Shown here: one piece after another, positions 9,542 to 20,934 of the stretch
Position numbering within the stretch: the first letter of the stretch is position 1
How the letters are laid out: each line of letters begins with the position of its first letter
Source of the DNA: Corallococcus interemptor
GTDB lineage: Bacteria > Myxococcota > Myxococcia > Myxococcales > Myxococcaceae
Reading direction: 5' to 3'
NCBI RefSeq assembly: GCF_003668875.1
Contig: NZ_RAWM01000017.1
Span: 1-64,000, forward strand
Length of the DNA stretch: 64,000 bases
Made by a program: the position numbers and the translations under genes
The notes under the pieces: generated by a model
Told to the model about the DNA's origin: nothing
Database searches by the model: none
What the model saw: the letters and a program-made list of their open reading frames with translations, nothing else

Positions 9542-10348
9542 CTAGCCCGGACCGGCGGAGGCCTTCTGCTCCTCTTCCTTGAAGAAGATGTCCTTGATGA
9601 TCAGCTTGGACACCTCGCGGTTCATCACCGCGATGGAGGTCGTCAGGGGGATCTCCTTCGGGCAGACCTTCACGCAGTTCTGCGCCTTGCCGCAGTCCTG
9701 GATGCCGCCGGGGCCCATGAGGGCGCGCGTGCGCTCCTCCGCGTTCAGCTTGCCCGTGGGGTGCATGTTGAACAGGCGGGCCTGGCTGATGGGCGCGGCG
9801 CCGATGAAGTCATTGTCCAGCGTCACCTGGGGGCACGCCTCCAGGCAGCTGCCGCAGGTGATGCACGTGGACAGCACGTACATCACGGACTGATCCTTCT
9901 GCGACTGGCGCGGGCCGGGGCCCAGGTTGTACGTGCCGTCGACGGGGACCCAGCCCTTCACGCGCTTGAGCGACTCGAACATGCGGTCGCGGTCCACGGT
10001 GAGGTCGCGCACCACCGGGAACTTCTTCATCGGCTCCAGGGTGATGGGCTGCTGGAGCTTGTCCACCAGGGCGGAGCACGCCATGCGCACCCGGCCGTTG
10101 ATGTTCATGGCGCAGCTGCCACACACCTCCTCGAGGCACGCGGCGTCCCACACCACGGGGGCCACCTTCTTGCCCTCCACGGTGACGGGGTTGCGCTGGA
10201 TCTCCATCAGACAGGAGATGACGTTGGCGCCCTTCGTATAGGGGACCTTGAACTCGTCGAAGTGTCCGGGCTTGTTCGGATCATCCTGCCGCCAGATGCG
10301 GAAGGTGACGGTCTTCGAGCTGACGGCGCTGGCCTGTGCGGTGTCCAT
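9542..10348 (-). CDS. sdhB: Succinate dehydrogenase/fumarate reductase iron-sulfur subunit
   Basis: Carries electrons from the flavoprotein to the quinone site. The 268 residues contain the plant-type [2Fe-2S] ligands (CLEEVCGSCAMNINGRVRMAC) and two bacterial-ferredoxin clusters (CITCGSCLEACP and CGKAQNCVKVCP). It follows sdhA with a gap of about 95 bp. No membrane-anchor (SdhC/SdhD) gene is visible on either side, although SdhAB needs one to reach quinone. Confidence 0.96.
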   Translation of the reverse strand: MDTAQASAVSSKTVTFRIWRQDDPNKPGHFDEFKVPYTKGANVISCLMEIQRNPVTVEGKKVAPVVWDAACLEEVCGSCAMNINGRVRMACSALVDKLQQPITLEPMKKFPVVRDLTVDRDRMFESLKRVKGWVPVDGTYNLGPGPRQSQKDQSVMYVLSTCITCGSCLEACPQVTLDNDFIGAAPISQARLFNMHPTGKLNAEERTRALMGPGGIQDCGKAQNCVKVCPKEIPLTTSIAVMNREVSKLIIKDIFFKEEEQKASAGPG

Positions 10349-10442
10349 GGTGCGGCTGCCCTTCCCTTCACTGCCAAATCAGGTGGCGGAAACCCGCGCG
10401 AGCCGGAAAGACGCGCGCGGGCCCGGAAAGCAAACGAACGCC

Positions 10443-12323
10443 TTACGCGTACCAGCGGGGTTCGGGCTCCAGCACCGGCGTGGGCAGGTCCTGGTAGGAG
10501 ATCTGCGGGCCCTGGGCGGCGTACGTGGCGATGGTCGTCTTCGCCCACTTCTCGTGCCGCGCGCGCCACTGCTCCATCCACGATGCATCCTCGCGCGGAT
10601 CCTTCGTCTTGGGCTCCGGCAGGGAGAAGTCCGGCTTGTAGTGGGCGCCGCGGCTCTCGTCGCGCAGCAGCGCGCTGGTGGCGATGACTTCGCCCAGCTC
10701 CAGCATGTTCCACAGCTGGTTGGTGTACGACAACGCGCGGTTGGCGACGACGCCCGTGTCCAGCACGTTGACGCGGCTCCAGCGGTCCTTCAGGCCGCGG
10801 ATGGTCTCCACCGTCTTCTTCAGGCGGTCGTTGTAGCGGACGACGGTGCAGTTCTCCGTCATCACCTCGCCCAGCTCCTTGGCGAGCTGGTACGGGTTCT
10901 CCGCGCCGTTCATCGCCTTGATGGTGGCGAAGCGGTCCTGCCAGTACTTCTTCGCGTCCGCGAAGTACTTCTCCGGCATCGCCGCGGCGCTGGTCGTCTG
11001 GCTCTTGGCGAAGGACACCATCGCCGGGCCGCCGATCATGCCGGAGTAGATGCAGGACAACAGCGAGTTGGCGCCCAGGCGGTTCGCGCCGTGGAAGGCG
11101 TAGTCCGCCTCGCCGGCCGCGTAGAGGCCCGGGATGCGGGTGCTCTGGTTCACCGGGCTGCCGTCCAGCGGCGTCTGGGTGCGCGAGTCGGCCTCGAAGG
11201 AGACGTGCAGGCCGCCCATCGAGAAGTGCATGCCCGGGAAGATGACCATGGGCGTGTGGCGCGGATCATCTCCGACGAACTTCTCGTAGATCTCCATCAC
11301 GCCCTTGATCTTCGCGTCGAGCGTCTTGGCCGGGATGTGCGTCACGTCCAGGTACACGCCGTCGCGCCCGCCCAGGCCCATGCCCAGGTCGCGGCAGACC
11401 ATGAAGATCTCGCGCGTCGCCACGTCGCGCGGCACCAGGTTCTTGTACTTGGGGTACTTCTCTTCCAGGAAGTACCAGCGCTCGCTCTCCGGGATCTCCC
11501 GGGGGTTGCGCGTGTCGCCCTTCTTCTTGGGCACCCAGACGCGGCCGCCCTCGCCGCGCACGGACTCGCTCATCAGGCGCAGCTTGTCCTCGCCCGGGAT
11601 GGAGGTGGGGTGCACCTGGATGAACTCGCCGTTGGCGTACAGCGCGCCTTCCATGTACGCGCGGCCCGCGGCGGTGCCGGTGTTGATGATGGAGTTGGTG
11701 GAGCGCCCGAAGACGATGCCCGGGCCACCCGTGGCCAGGCACACCGCCTCCGCCGGGAAGGTGCGGATCTCCATGGTGCGCAGGTCCATGGCCACGCTGC
11801 CGATGCAGCGGCCGGACTCGTCCTTCACCGTGCCCAGCCACTCCCAGTACTCGTACTTGGTGACCTTGCCCTCCGCCTCGTAGCGGCGGACCTGCTCGTC
11901 CAGCGCGTAGAGCAGTTGCTGGCCGGTGGTGGCGCCCGCGAACGCGGTGCGGTTGTGCAGGGTGCCGCCGAAGCGGCGGAAGTCCAGCAGGCCTTCCGGC
12001 GTGCGGTTGAACGTCACGCCCATGCGGTCCAGCAGGTAGATGATGCCGGGCGCCGCATAGCACATGCCCTTCACGGACACCTGCTCCGCCAGGAAGTCGC
12101 CGCCGCGCAGCGTGTCCTTGACGTGGATGTCCGGGTGGTCGCCCTCACCCTTCGTGTTCACCGCGCCGTTGATGCCGCCCTGGGCGCAGACGGAGTGCGA
12201 GCGTTTGACGGGGACGAGCGAGAGCACGTCCACCTGATGGCCCGCCTCCGCCAGCTTGATCGTCGTCATCAGCCCGGCCAGACCGCCGCCCACCACCGTG
12301 AATCGCGCTGCTGCCGCCATCAT
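10443..12323 (-). CDS. sdhA: Succinate dehydrogenase/fumarate reductase flavoprotein subunit
   Basis: Catalytic subunit with covalent FAD that oxidises succinate to fumarate. The product is about 626 residues. The dinucleotide fold starts FTVVGGGLAGLMTTIKLAEAG. FAD attachment is expected near SHSVCAQGGINGAVN, and the active-site region includes FSMGGLHVSFEADSR and GEADYAFHGANRLGANSL. AAGGAG precedes tandem ATGs at 12323 and 12320, either of which may be used; longer in-frame versions have no ribosome-binding site. Length and sequence resemble the Bacillus/epsilonproteobacterial class of SdhA more than the E. coli class (inference). Confidence 0.96.
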   Translation of the reverse strand: MMAAAARFTVVGGGLAGLMTTIKLAEAGHQVDVLSLVPVKRSHSVCAQGGINGAVNTKGEGDHPDIHVKDTLRGGDFLAEQVSVKGMCYAAPGIIYLLDRMGVTFNRTPEGLLDFRRFGGTLHNRTAFAGATTGQQLLYALDEQVRRYEAEGKVTKYEYWEWLGTVKDESGRCIGSVAMDLRTMEIRTFPAEAVCLATGGPGIVFGRSTNSIINTGTAAGRAYMEGALYANGEFIQVHPTSIPGEDKLRLMSESVRGEGGRVWVPKKKGDTRNPREIPESERWYFLEEKYPKYKNLVPRDVATREIFMVCRDLGMGLGGRDGVYLDVTHIPAKTLDAKIKGVMEIYEKFVGDDPRHTPMVIFPGMHFSMGGLHVSFEADSRTQTPLDGSPVNQSTRIPGLYAAGEADYAFHGANRLGANSLLSCIYSGMIGGPAMVSFAKSQTTSAAAMPEKYFADAKKYWQDRFATIKAMNGAENPYQLAKELGEVMTENCTVVRYNDRLKKTVETIRGLKDRWSRVNVLDTGVVANRALSYTNQLWNMLELGEVIATSALLRDESRGAHYKPDFSLPEPKTKDPREDASWMEQWRARHEKWAKTTIATYAAQGPQISYQDLPTPVLEPEPRWYA

Positions 12324-12505
12324 CGTCTCCTTGAGCACCGGCTGCCGGGGGGGTGCCTTCACGGGGGGCCGCTGAAGTCCTGCTTCGCGACGCTGCCCCG
12401 CACCCGTGCCAGGTGCGAGTCCAACAACACGCTAGTTAACTTGGAAAAATACCGCCGCAAGGACGGTGCGCCGGGGGATAAGCCCGGATCATTCACGGCA
12501 TCAGG

Positions 12506-12541
12506 CGGGCCCGCCAGCAGCATTCCGGCGGGCCCGACCTG
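12506..12541 (-). terminator. GC-rich hairpin downstream of mdh
   Basis: CGGGCCCGCC (12506-12515) pairs perfectly with GGCGGGCCCG (12527-12536) across an 11-base loop, and CAGG/CCTG extends the stem past a bulged A. It lies 10 bp past the mdh stop. There is no T run on the minus side, so termination is likely but not certain. Confidence 0.5.
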
Positions 12542-12550
12542 TCACCGGGA

Positions 12551-14817
<2,267 letters not shown>

Positions 14818-14995
14818 GAACGCAGACTCCTGATTGAGACCGGGGTGTTTAGAGGCGGCGGATAGTCGAGAACCCGCCCCCGGTCGTCAAGGAGTTTGGC
14901 CGCACGTCCCCCAGGGTTCGACGCACCCGGGGTGCGCCGCGCTTATCGCAGCCAATGGTCCGGAAGCAGGATCGTTTTCCGGATTTGAACGCTGG

Positions 14996-15538
14996 CTAGA
15001 AGCTCGCGAGCCCGGGCGCGGGAAGGACGACGCTCACCGCCATCCCCTCCTCCAGGCGCTCCAGCGCAAGCTCTCCGCCCATGGCGTCCACCAGCTCCCG
15101 GGCGCGGGCCAGCCGCCGCTGGGTGCCGCCCACCCGCAGGGGCGACAGCACCACCGACTGCGTCTCCCGCTCCGACAGGCTCACGCCGGGCATCACCACC
15201 TGGAGGCGCGGCCCCACGTCCCCGAAGTCGTCCGGAGGATCCACCACCACGCGCACGGCGGGCGCCGCCGGGGGGGCCACGTCCGCCGCGTGGACCACGA
15301 GCAGCAGGAGCACCTGTTCCAGGCGGCGCCGGCTGACCCGGGCGATCACCGGATCCTCCGGGAGCTCCAGCGCCACCTGCATGCCGTGCAGCCGCCGCGT
15401 CGCGCCGAGCAGCCCCAGCGCGTCCCGCACGCACACCGCCACGTCCACCTGGAACACGTCCGGAAGGTCCACGGACTCAAGCCCCTGGCCACCGGATGAG
15501 GCTCCCGGCGATCCCATCACATCCAGCGCTGCGCTCAT
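14996..15538 (-). CDS. Orphan protein resembling a degenerate histidine-kinase ATPase domain
   Basis: A 180-residue protein starting MSAALDVMGSPGAS at the ATG 15538 (GGGAG upstream). Residues 70-88 (RRRLEQVLLLLVVHAADV) look like the N box of HATPase_c domains, but the Mg-binding asparagine is replaced. Residues 144-175 (ARELVDAMGGELALERLEEGMAVSVVLP) look like the final helix and strands of the same fold. No DHp phosphorylation domain and no clear G1/G2 boxes are present. It is probably a non-catalytic GHKL-like protein (inference). It is transcribed divergently from the PilZ/acyltransferase-like gene, with 282 bp between the starts. Confidence 0.6.
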   Translation of the reverse strand: MSAALDVMGSPGASSGGQGLESVDLPDVFQVDVAVCVRDALGLLGATRRLHGMQVALELPEDPVIARVSRRRLEQVLLLLVVHAADVAPPAAPAVRVVVDPPDDFGDVGPRLQVVMPGVSLSERETQSVVLSPLRVGGTQRRLARARELVDAMGGELALERLEEGMAVSVVLPAPGLASF

Positions 15539-15820
15539 TCGCGGCTCCCTTCCCCCAGGCCCAGAAGCAACGACCATAACGGCGCCCCCTGACAGGGTCC
15601 ATTGCCCGGCCGCCCCGAACCGCCACCGCTTATTCAGGTGAAGGAGGGTTACAGCGCCGCGCCACTTTGCTGATAAGGATGCGCACGCTGGGTCCTGGTT
15701 ACTCCTCGGAAAACCCGTAGAACCCTGGTTGATTGCGACCCAGGGTGAGTCAGGACGTGGGATGGAAAAACAGCCCCGGCATATAAATTCGATTTGACTG
15801 TTACGGCCGAGATCTTCAAT

Positions 15821-18085
15821 ATGTCTTCCCAGAATCCAGAGCCGCCAGCGTCTCCAGTGAGTCAGGGAGGAAGTGTTGTGCTCGCAACATCGCCGACCAT
15901 CAACGGAAGCGCTGGCCGCAGAAGGGGAGTCCTGACGATGGATGGAGGGTTCCCGGCGTCCTCGAAGTTCCGGCATGCGATCGAATTCGGCAGTGGCGAT
16001 GCGCTGCACAACGTGATTCCCCTTCCCCCCGCTGAAGCCGCCCTGGATGACTCGGGCTATTCGCTGCACGGCAGTGGTCCCACGGCCATCACCTGCGCGG
16101 TGGGCCAGCCGGACGCGGTGCTGGGTGAAGTGACGCGGCTGTCCCCGACGGTGGTGTGGGTGGCCCCGCGGCAGCCGCTGGCGGACACGACCGAGTCGCG
16201 CACCTTCCCCGTGTACCTGGCGTGCAACGGCGCCACCATCGGGCCGCTCAACGGCGCCTTCATCCGGACGGACATGGACGTCCCGAGCGCGCCGGTGGGG
16301 CTGCAGCTGGTGGGCGTGACGCAGGAGCAGGGCCGTCAGATTCTGGGCTTCCTGTCGGACGCGCTGCGCCAGGGCGTGGCGGTGCCGGCGGCCTCCGCGC
16401 TGCCCGTGCAGGACATCATCACGGACGGGGAGCGGATCCGCTCCATCTTCACCGCCATCTGCGCGTCCGGGAACAAGGGCGTGCTGCGCCGCCAGGGCCG
16501 CGTGGTGCGCATGGTGCTGGAGCGCTTCCACGCGTCTTCCGGCCAGCTGGAATGGCGCACGGAGGAGTCCACCCCGGACTTCGGTGAGCCGGCGTACGAC
16601 ATCGACGTCATCGGCTACAACTCCGCCTACCGCCTGCGCGCGGAGACGGGCCGGACCGAGGGCGACCGCCTCTTCACGTCCCTGCCCGCGGAGCTGTTCC
16701 GCATCCGTCACCGCTGGCACCGCCGCGTCCCCGCCCCCGAGGGCGTGCACGCCCGGTTCCACCACCCGCTCTGGCGCGAGCAGGGGCTGATGCGTCGCGA
16801 GGTGCTGGACATCTCCTTCTCCGGCCTGTGCATGCGCTGCCAGCCGCAGGACCTGCTCTTCCCCGGCCTGCTGCCGCCCCTCATCGAGCTGGAGCTGGGC
16901 GACGGTCAGCGCGTGAGCGTGCGCGGGGAGATCCGCTACGTCAGCGGCCTGCGCGCGGACGGCACCGTGCTGTGCGGCCTGAGCGTGCTGCCCTACTCTT
17001 CCGATGAGGCGCGCTGGGTGCGCTTCGTGTCGCAGACGCTGTCCCCGGCCACGCGCACCAGCGAGGGCCTGGTGGATCAGCTGTGGGACCTCTTCAACCG
17101 CTCCGGCTTCTTCAGCCTGGGTGGCAGCACCCCGGCGGAGTTCGAGGAGCTGAAGCAGAACTTCGCGTCGCTCGCGAAGCGCGCCGCGGAAGTGCCCCAG
17201 CTGTTCTGCAATGCCGTCTGGCCGTCCGAGCGCGGCATTGAAGCGACGCTGTCCTTCACCAAGCCGTACCGCCACGCGTGGCTGGGCCACCAGGTGGCGA
17301 AGCGGCCCGGCAAGCCGCCGGAGGGGCTGAAGGAGGCGGGCGCCATCATGCGCGACCTGTACCTGCGCACCTTCGAGCACCCGCAGAGCGACCCGGACTT
17401 CCACTGGGTGGTGGCCTACGTGGAGGCCCTCAACCCGTGGATCAACAAGGCGCACGTGAAGTACGCGCAGCGCCAGATGGAGTCCGGTTCGTCCCTGGCC
17501 TTCACGCGGAAGATCCAGAAGATGAAGGCCTTCAGCAACGAGCTGACCGGCCGCGTGCACCCGTACACGGTGGGCCCCGCCACCGCGAGCGAGCTGAGCC
17601 TGCTGGCGGCGACCATCCGGCAGCAGTTCCCCGAGTGCTACGTGCAGTCGTTGGACCTCACCCGCGACCGGCTGGACATGGGTCCGGTGACGGCGAAGTG
17701 GAAGAGCTTCGGCATGGAGCGCGAGCGCACCGTGCTGGTGGCCCGCCGCGACGGCGTCCCCCACGCCGCCGCCGTGGTGGAACTGGGCCAGCTGGGCGCG
17801 AACCTCTTCCGCCTGCTGGACAACACGCGCCTGTTCTCCCTGCTGGGGGATGGAACGCGCGCGTACTCGGCGCTCCTGGACGCGGCCCGCCGCTGGTACG
17901 CCGCGCGCAACCGCCCCTCATTCCTCTACCTGCGCGAGGACGAGGGCGGCGACTACATCCAGGAGTGCGGCCTGCACGACGGGCCGGATCCCTACCTGTG
18001 GATCATCTCCTCCAAGCTCGTCCCGGATTTTCTGGAGCACATCAGCGAACTCACCATCGGGCGTCGTGGTGCCCACTCCCGCTAG
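15821..18085 (+). CDS. PilZ-domain protein with C-terminal GNAT-like acyltransferase region
   Basis: A 754-residue soluble protein. About 90-190 looks like a PilZ-type barrel without the c-di-GMP motif, and about 190-290 resembles a YcgR-N-like domain. About 290-390 is a canonical PilZ domain with the RxxxR arginines R298 and R302 and D330-x-S332-x-x-G335 (DISFSG), which predicts c-di-GMP binding. The C-terminal part (about 560-754) resembles a GNAT acyltransferase fold (ERTVLVARRDGVPHAAAVVELGQ, then ALLDAARRWYAARNRPSFLYL). The domain calls rest on motif reading. An upstream TTG (15794) is possible, but the ATG is preferred. The stop is 13 bp from the diiron-oxidase-like gene, so the two are probably one operon. 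The role may be a c-di-GMP-gated transferase. Confidence 0.75.
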   Translation: MSSQNPEPPASPVSQGGSVVLATSPTINGSAGRRRGVLTMDGGFPASSKFRHAIEFGSGDALHNVIPLPPAEAALDDSGYSLHGSGPTAITCAVGQPDAVLGEVTRLSPTVVWVAPRQPLADTTESRTFPVYLACNGATIGPLNGAFIRTDMDVPSAPVGLQLVGVTQEQGRQILGFLSDALRQGVAVPAASALPVQDIITDGERIRSIFTAICASGNKGVLRRQGRVVRMVLERFHASSGQLEWRTEESTPDFGEPAYDIDVIGYNSAYRLRAETGRTEGDRLFTSLPAELFRIRHRWHRRVPAPEGVHARFHHPLWREQGLMRREVLDISFSGLCMRCQPQDLLFPGLLPPLIELELGDGQRVSVRGEIRYVSGLRADGTVLCGLSVLPYSSDEARWVRFVSQTLSPATRTSEGLVDQLWDLFNRSGFFSLGGSTPAEFEELKQNFASLAKRAAEVPQLFCNAVWPSERGIEATLSFTKPYRHAWLGHQVAKRPGKPPEGLKEAGAIMRDLYLRTFEHPQSDPDFHWVVAYVEALNPWINKAHVKYAQRQMESGSSLAFTRKIQKMKAFSNELTGRVHPYTVGPATASELSLLAATIRQQFPECYVQSLDLTRDRLDMGPVTAKWKSFGMERERTVLVARRDGVPHAAAVVELGQLGANLFRLLDNTRLFSLLGDGTRAYSALLDAARRWYAARNRPSFLYLREDEGGDYIQECGLHDGPDPYLWIISSKLVPDFLEHISELTIGRRGAHSR

Positions 18086-18098
18086 AGGTTTCCCCCCC

Positions 18099-18842
18099 AT
18101 GAGCAAGCCCCTCGTCGAAGAGCAGTACCTCCCCCACGTCTCCGACGTCCGTCACCTGCTGGCGAACGGTCCCCACGTGACGACGCTGCTGGACCCCAAC
18201 GTGGACCCCGCCCTGCTGGAGGCCTTCCTCATCCAGCTGTGTGCCCTGGGCGTGTACATGACGGAGCCCGTGGACGGGTGGATCCGCCGCGCCGGTGAGG
18301 CGTGTGTGAAGGCGGGGATGGTGGACGTGGGCGAGAAGCTCATCACCCACGCCAAGCACGAGGCCGGTCACCACCTGATGATGGTGGAGGACACGAAGAA
18401 CCTGGTGGCCGGCTGGAACGCGCGCCGCTTCCCCAAGCTGGACGCGGAGGCCCTGATGGCGCAGGCCCCCACCCGGGCCATGCAGGAGTACCGGGAGATC
18501 CACGAGGAGACCATCGCGGGCCCCATGCCGGGCGGCCAGGTCGCCATCGAGTACGAGATTGAAAACCTGTCCGTGGTGTTCGCGCCGCGCCTGATTGAGC
18601 AGTGCAAGCGCGTGCTGGGTCCGGACGTGATGAACTCGCTGTCGTTCATCAAGGAGCACGTGGAGCTGGACGTGGGCCACACCGCGCTCAACGAGGTCAT
18701 GCTCAACAAGCTGCTGGGCCAGAAGCCCGAGCACGCGGCGACCATCGCGAAGACGGGCGCCCGTGCCCTGGACATCTACCTGCGCTTCTACGGCGACTGC
18801 ATGGCGAAGGCGAAGCAGCTGCTCCAGTCCGCCGCCGCCTGA
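18099..18842 (+). CDS. Iron-containing haem-oxygenase-like (HDO/TenA-PqqC fold) protein
   Basis: A 247-residue all-helical protein. A histidine/acid cluster in the middle (H84, H87, E88, H91) and the C-terminal EHVELDVGH, with H187, D191 and H194 in HxxxDxxH spacing, match haem-oxygenase-like diiron oxidases/oxygenases. E151 and E153 could be further ligands. Family members oxidise or cleave amine or fatty-acid substrates with O2; the substrate here is unknown. It follows the PilZ/acyltransferase-like gene by 13 bp and converges on the FAD monooxygenase gene with only 7 bp between stops. Confidence 0.75.
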   Translation: MSKPLVEEQYLPHVSDVRHLLANGPHVTTLLDPNVDPALLEAFLIQLCALGVYMTEPVDGWIRRAGEACVKAGMVDVGEKLITHAKHEAGHHLMMVEDTKNLVAGWNARRFPKLDAEALMAQAPTRAMQEYREIHEETIAGPMPGGQVAIEYEIENLSVVFAPRLIEQCKRVLGPDVMNSLSFIKEHVELDVGHTALNEVMLNKLLGQKPEHAATIAKTGARALDIYLRFYGDCMAKAKQLLQSAAA

Positions 18843-18849
18843 GGACGCC

Positions 18850-20490
18850 TCACGCCCCCAGCTGCGCCGCCCGCCGGGAGTTGCGGTTGCCCCAGCGGGT
18901 GAGCGGCCGGATGGACTGCTTCAGCGACGCATGGACCTGCGCGACGCCCGCGCGGTTCGTGGCCGCGTAGACGTAGCGGTCCGGGCGCAGGACGACCAGG
19001 TCCGAGCCGTGCTGGGCGAACCACTCGCCCAGCTTGCCTTCCAGATCCACCACCTCGCCGGAGCGGCCCGCGCCCGAGCGCGCCGCCGGCGCCACGGACA
19101 GCCACACGCCGCCGACGTCCTCCGCCAGCGCCTTGGCGGCCTGCTGGACGTCCGCGGGCGCACCCGGCCGCGTGAGCACCGCGAAGCGGTGGCCGATGAC
19201 GTCATCCAGCGGGCGCTCCCCTTCCTCGCCGTGCTCCACGCGCGGCTGCGGGAAGTAGGCGCCTTCCGCCGCCTGCTTGGACTTGCCGCGCTTGCCGCCG
19301 AAGAGGAACCCTTCCGCGTGGAAGAGGCTCGGCTTCATCTTGTACTCGCGGATGAAGGGGCCGGTGACGGGCATGTAGTACAGCAGCTTGATGAAGGCGT
19401 TGCGCGCGCGGGCCATGAACGGGCCGCCCGACGCCAGCATCGAGCCCAGCGAGTCCGACAGGCGCATCATCTCCGCGGCGTGCGGCCGGCGCTCCACCTC
19501 GTAGGTGTCCAGGAGCGACGCGTCCGCGGCGCCGCCCAGCACGTGCGCCAGCTTCCAGGTGAGGTTCGCCGCGTCGCGCAGGCCGGAGCACAGGCCCTGC
19601 CCCAGGAACGGCGGCATCAGGTGCGCCGCGTCGCCGAGCAGGAACACGCGGCCCACGCGCCACTTCTCCGCCATGCGGCTGTGGTACGCGTAGAGGTTGA
19701 CGCTCTTCACCTTCACGGTGTCCGGGTCGATGAAGGGCGCGATGATGCTGCGCACGTACTCGGGCGTCTTCACGTACTCCAGGTCCTGCCCCGGCTTCAC
19801 CAGCGTGTCGAAGCGGATCTCGTCGTGCGCGGTGCGCGTCACGATGCCCACGCGCTCCGGGCCGCAGGGGTAGTAGGTGAAGTCCGGCGCGGACGACTGC
19901 GTCTCCACGGAGACGGCCAGCGCGTGCTCCAGCGCCGTGGTGCCCTCCAGCTTCAGGCCCAGCCGGCGGCGGATGCCGCTCTTGGCGCCGTCGCACGCGA
20001 GCAGGTAGCGCGCGCGCACCGTCAAGGTGCGGCCATTGACGTTGTCCTTCACGCGCACGGACACGCCTTCGTCGTCCTGCATGAAGGATTCGACTTCGTG
20101 GCCGCGCCACATGCTGACGTGCGCGAAGCGCTCCAGGCCGCGGTGCAGCGACGCCTCCAGGCGCGGCTGGTTGAAGAGCGAGCCGATGGGGTGGCCGTTG
20201 GGGCGCTCCACCTTGGTGAAGTCCACCTCGGCGAGCATCCGCATCTCGTCATCCACGTAGGTCATCTTCAGGCACGGGTGGAAGCCCGGCCCCAGCTCAC
20301 CCGTCAGGCCCGCGGCCTGGAAGATGCGCTGCGCTTCGTCATCCGCGTTGATGGCGCGGGACTGGGTATGGGGGGTGGTCTCCTTCTCGATGACCACGGT
20401 GCGCAGGCCGTACTGGCCAAGCAGGTTGGCTGCCATGGCACCCACCGGGCCGCTTCCGACAACGATCACATCAACAGATTCCGGAGCCAT
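18850..20490 (-). CDS. FAD-dependent aromatic monooxygenase (PheA/MhpA-like)
   Basis: A group-A flavoprotein hydroxylase of 546 residues. The N-terminal GxGxxG (VVGSGPVGAMAANLLG, about 10-25), a central ACDGAKSGIRRRLGL (the DG motif region) and GDAAHLMPPFLGQGLCSGLRDAANL (the GD motif) are all present. The last 100 residues form the thioredoxin-like C-terminal domain of the phenol hydroxylase/MhpA subgroup. The start at 20490 has GGGAGGGAG just upstream; the earlier in-frame codons have none. The substrate cannot be told from the sequence. Its nearest neighbours are a diiron oxygenase-like gene, a methyltransferase and a P450, so secondary metabolism is plausible. Confidence 0.88.
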   Translation of the reverse strand: MAPESVDVIVVGSGPVGAMAANLLGQYGLRTVVIEKETTPHTQSRAINADDEAQRIFQAAGLTGELGPGFHPCLKMTYVDDEMRMLAEVDFTKVERPNGHPIGSLFNQPRLEASLHRGLERFAHVSMWRGHEVESFMQDDEGVSVRVKDNVNGRTLTVRARYLLACDGAKSGIRRRLGLKLEGTTALEHALAVSVETQSSAPDFTYYPCGPERVGIVTRTAHDEIRFDTLVKPGQDLEYVKTPEYVRSIIAPFIDPDTVKVKSVNLYAYHSRMAEKWRVGRVFLLGDAAHLMPPFLGQGLCSGLRDAANLTWKLAHVLGGAADASLLDTYEVERRPHAAEMMRLSDSLGSMLASGGPFMARARNAFIKLLYYMPVTGPFIREYKMKPSLFHAEGFLFGGKRGKSKQAAEGAYFPQPRVEHGEEGERPLDDVIGHRFAVLTRPGAPADVQQAAKALAEDVGGVWLSVAPAARSGAGRSGEVVDLEGKLGEWFAQHGSDLVVLRPDRYVYAATNRAGVAQVHASLKQSIRPLTRWGNRNSRRAAQLGA

Positions 20491-20934
20491 TACTCCCTCC
20501 CGTTGTGTGCCAGCTGAACCGTTTGAACCGAGCGACCAGACGACCGAAGCCCCCCTCGGTCGTAAGTAATAATACCTATAAACTTCAGCAACCCCACCCT
20601 GGATACGCTGTTTCAAGGCGATCCTGGTTGCCCGCCCCCTGAGTCAGAAACACCCGGTCCGCGCGCTTCCGACTGCCTGATAATCAAACGCACCCCTCCA
20701 GAAACCTTGCAGTGCTGAGCAGTCCCCTCGGTCCGCTGTCTGCCTTTCGCGCCGTGATTTCCTGCAAGGCTTTAAAGTTTTTGCGGCGGCGGCAGGAATA
20801 CAGGGTTTATTTGGATTCTCTGGACTGCGAATGTGTGCGGATGCCCCTGGAAGGCGCCCCTTGTACGTCGCTCGGGACTGCGGGACAGTGCGGGCGTTGT
20901 CTCCCCCCTGAGCCCCTTGGAGCGCCCAGCGATT
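20491..20934. other. 444-bp divergent intergenic region
   Basis: There is no convincing gene here. It lies between the start of the FAD monooxygenase and the methyltransferase. It is distinctly less GC-rich, with AT patches at about 20565-20583 (GTAATAATACCTATAAAC) and 20769-20782 (TTTAAAGTTTTTG). CCTTGCAG (20705-20712) is repeated inverted as CTGCAAGG (20762-20769). It probably holds two divergent promoters; no clear -35/-10 pair was found. Confidence 0.4.

Noticed and set aside
12395..12420. Sigma-54-like TGGCAC upstream of sdhA
   Set aside because: TGGCAC is present in CACCTGGCACGGGTG but the -12 TTGC is missing, so it is no more than a chance partial match.
15539..17764. Minus-strand extension of the orphan ATPase-like frame to 922 codons
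   Set aside because: It runs antisense through the PilZ gene with shadow composition. The ATG at 15538 with GGGAG gives a sensible protein.
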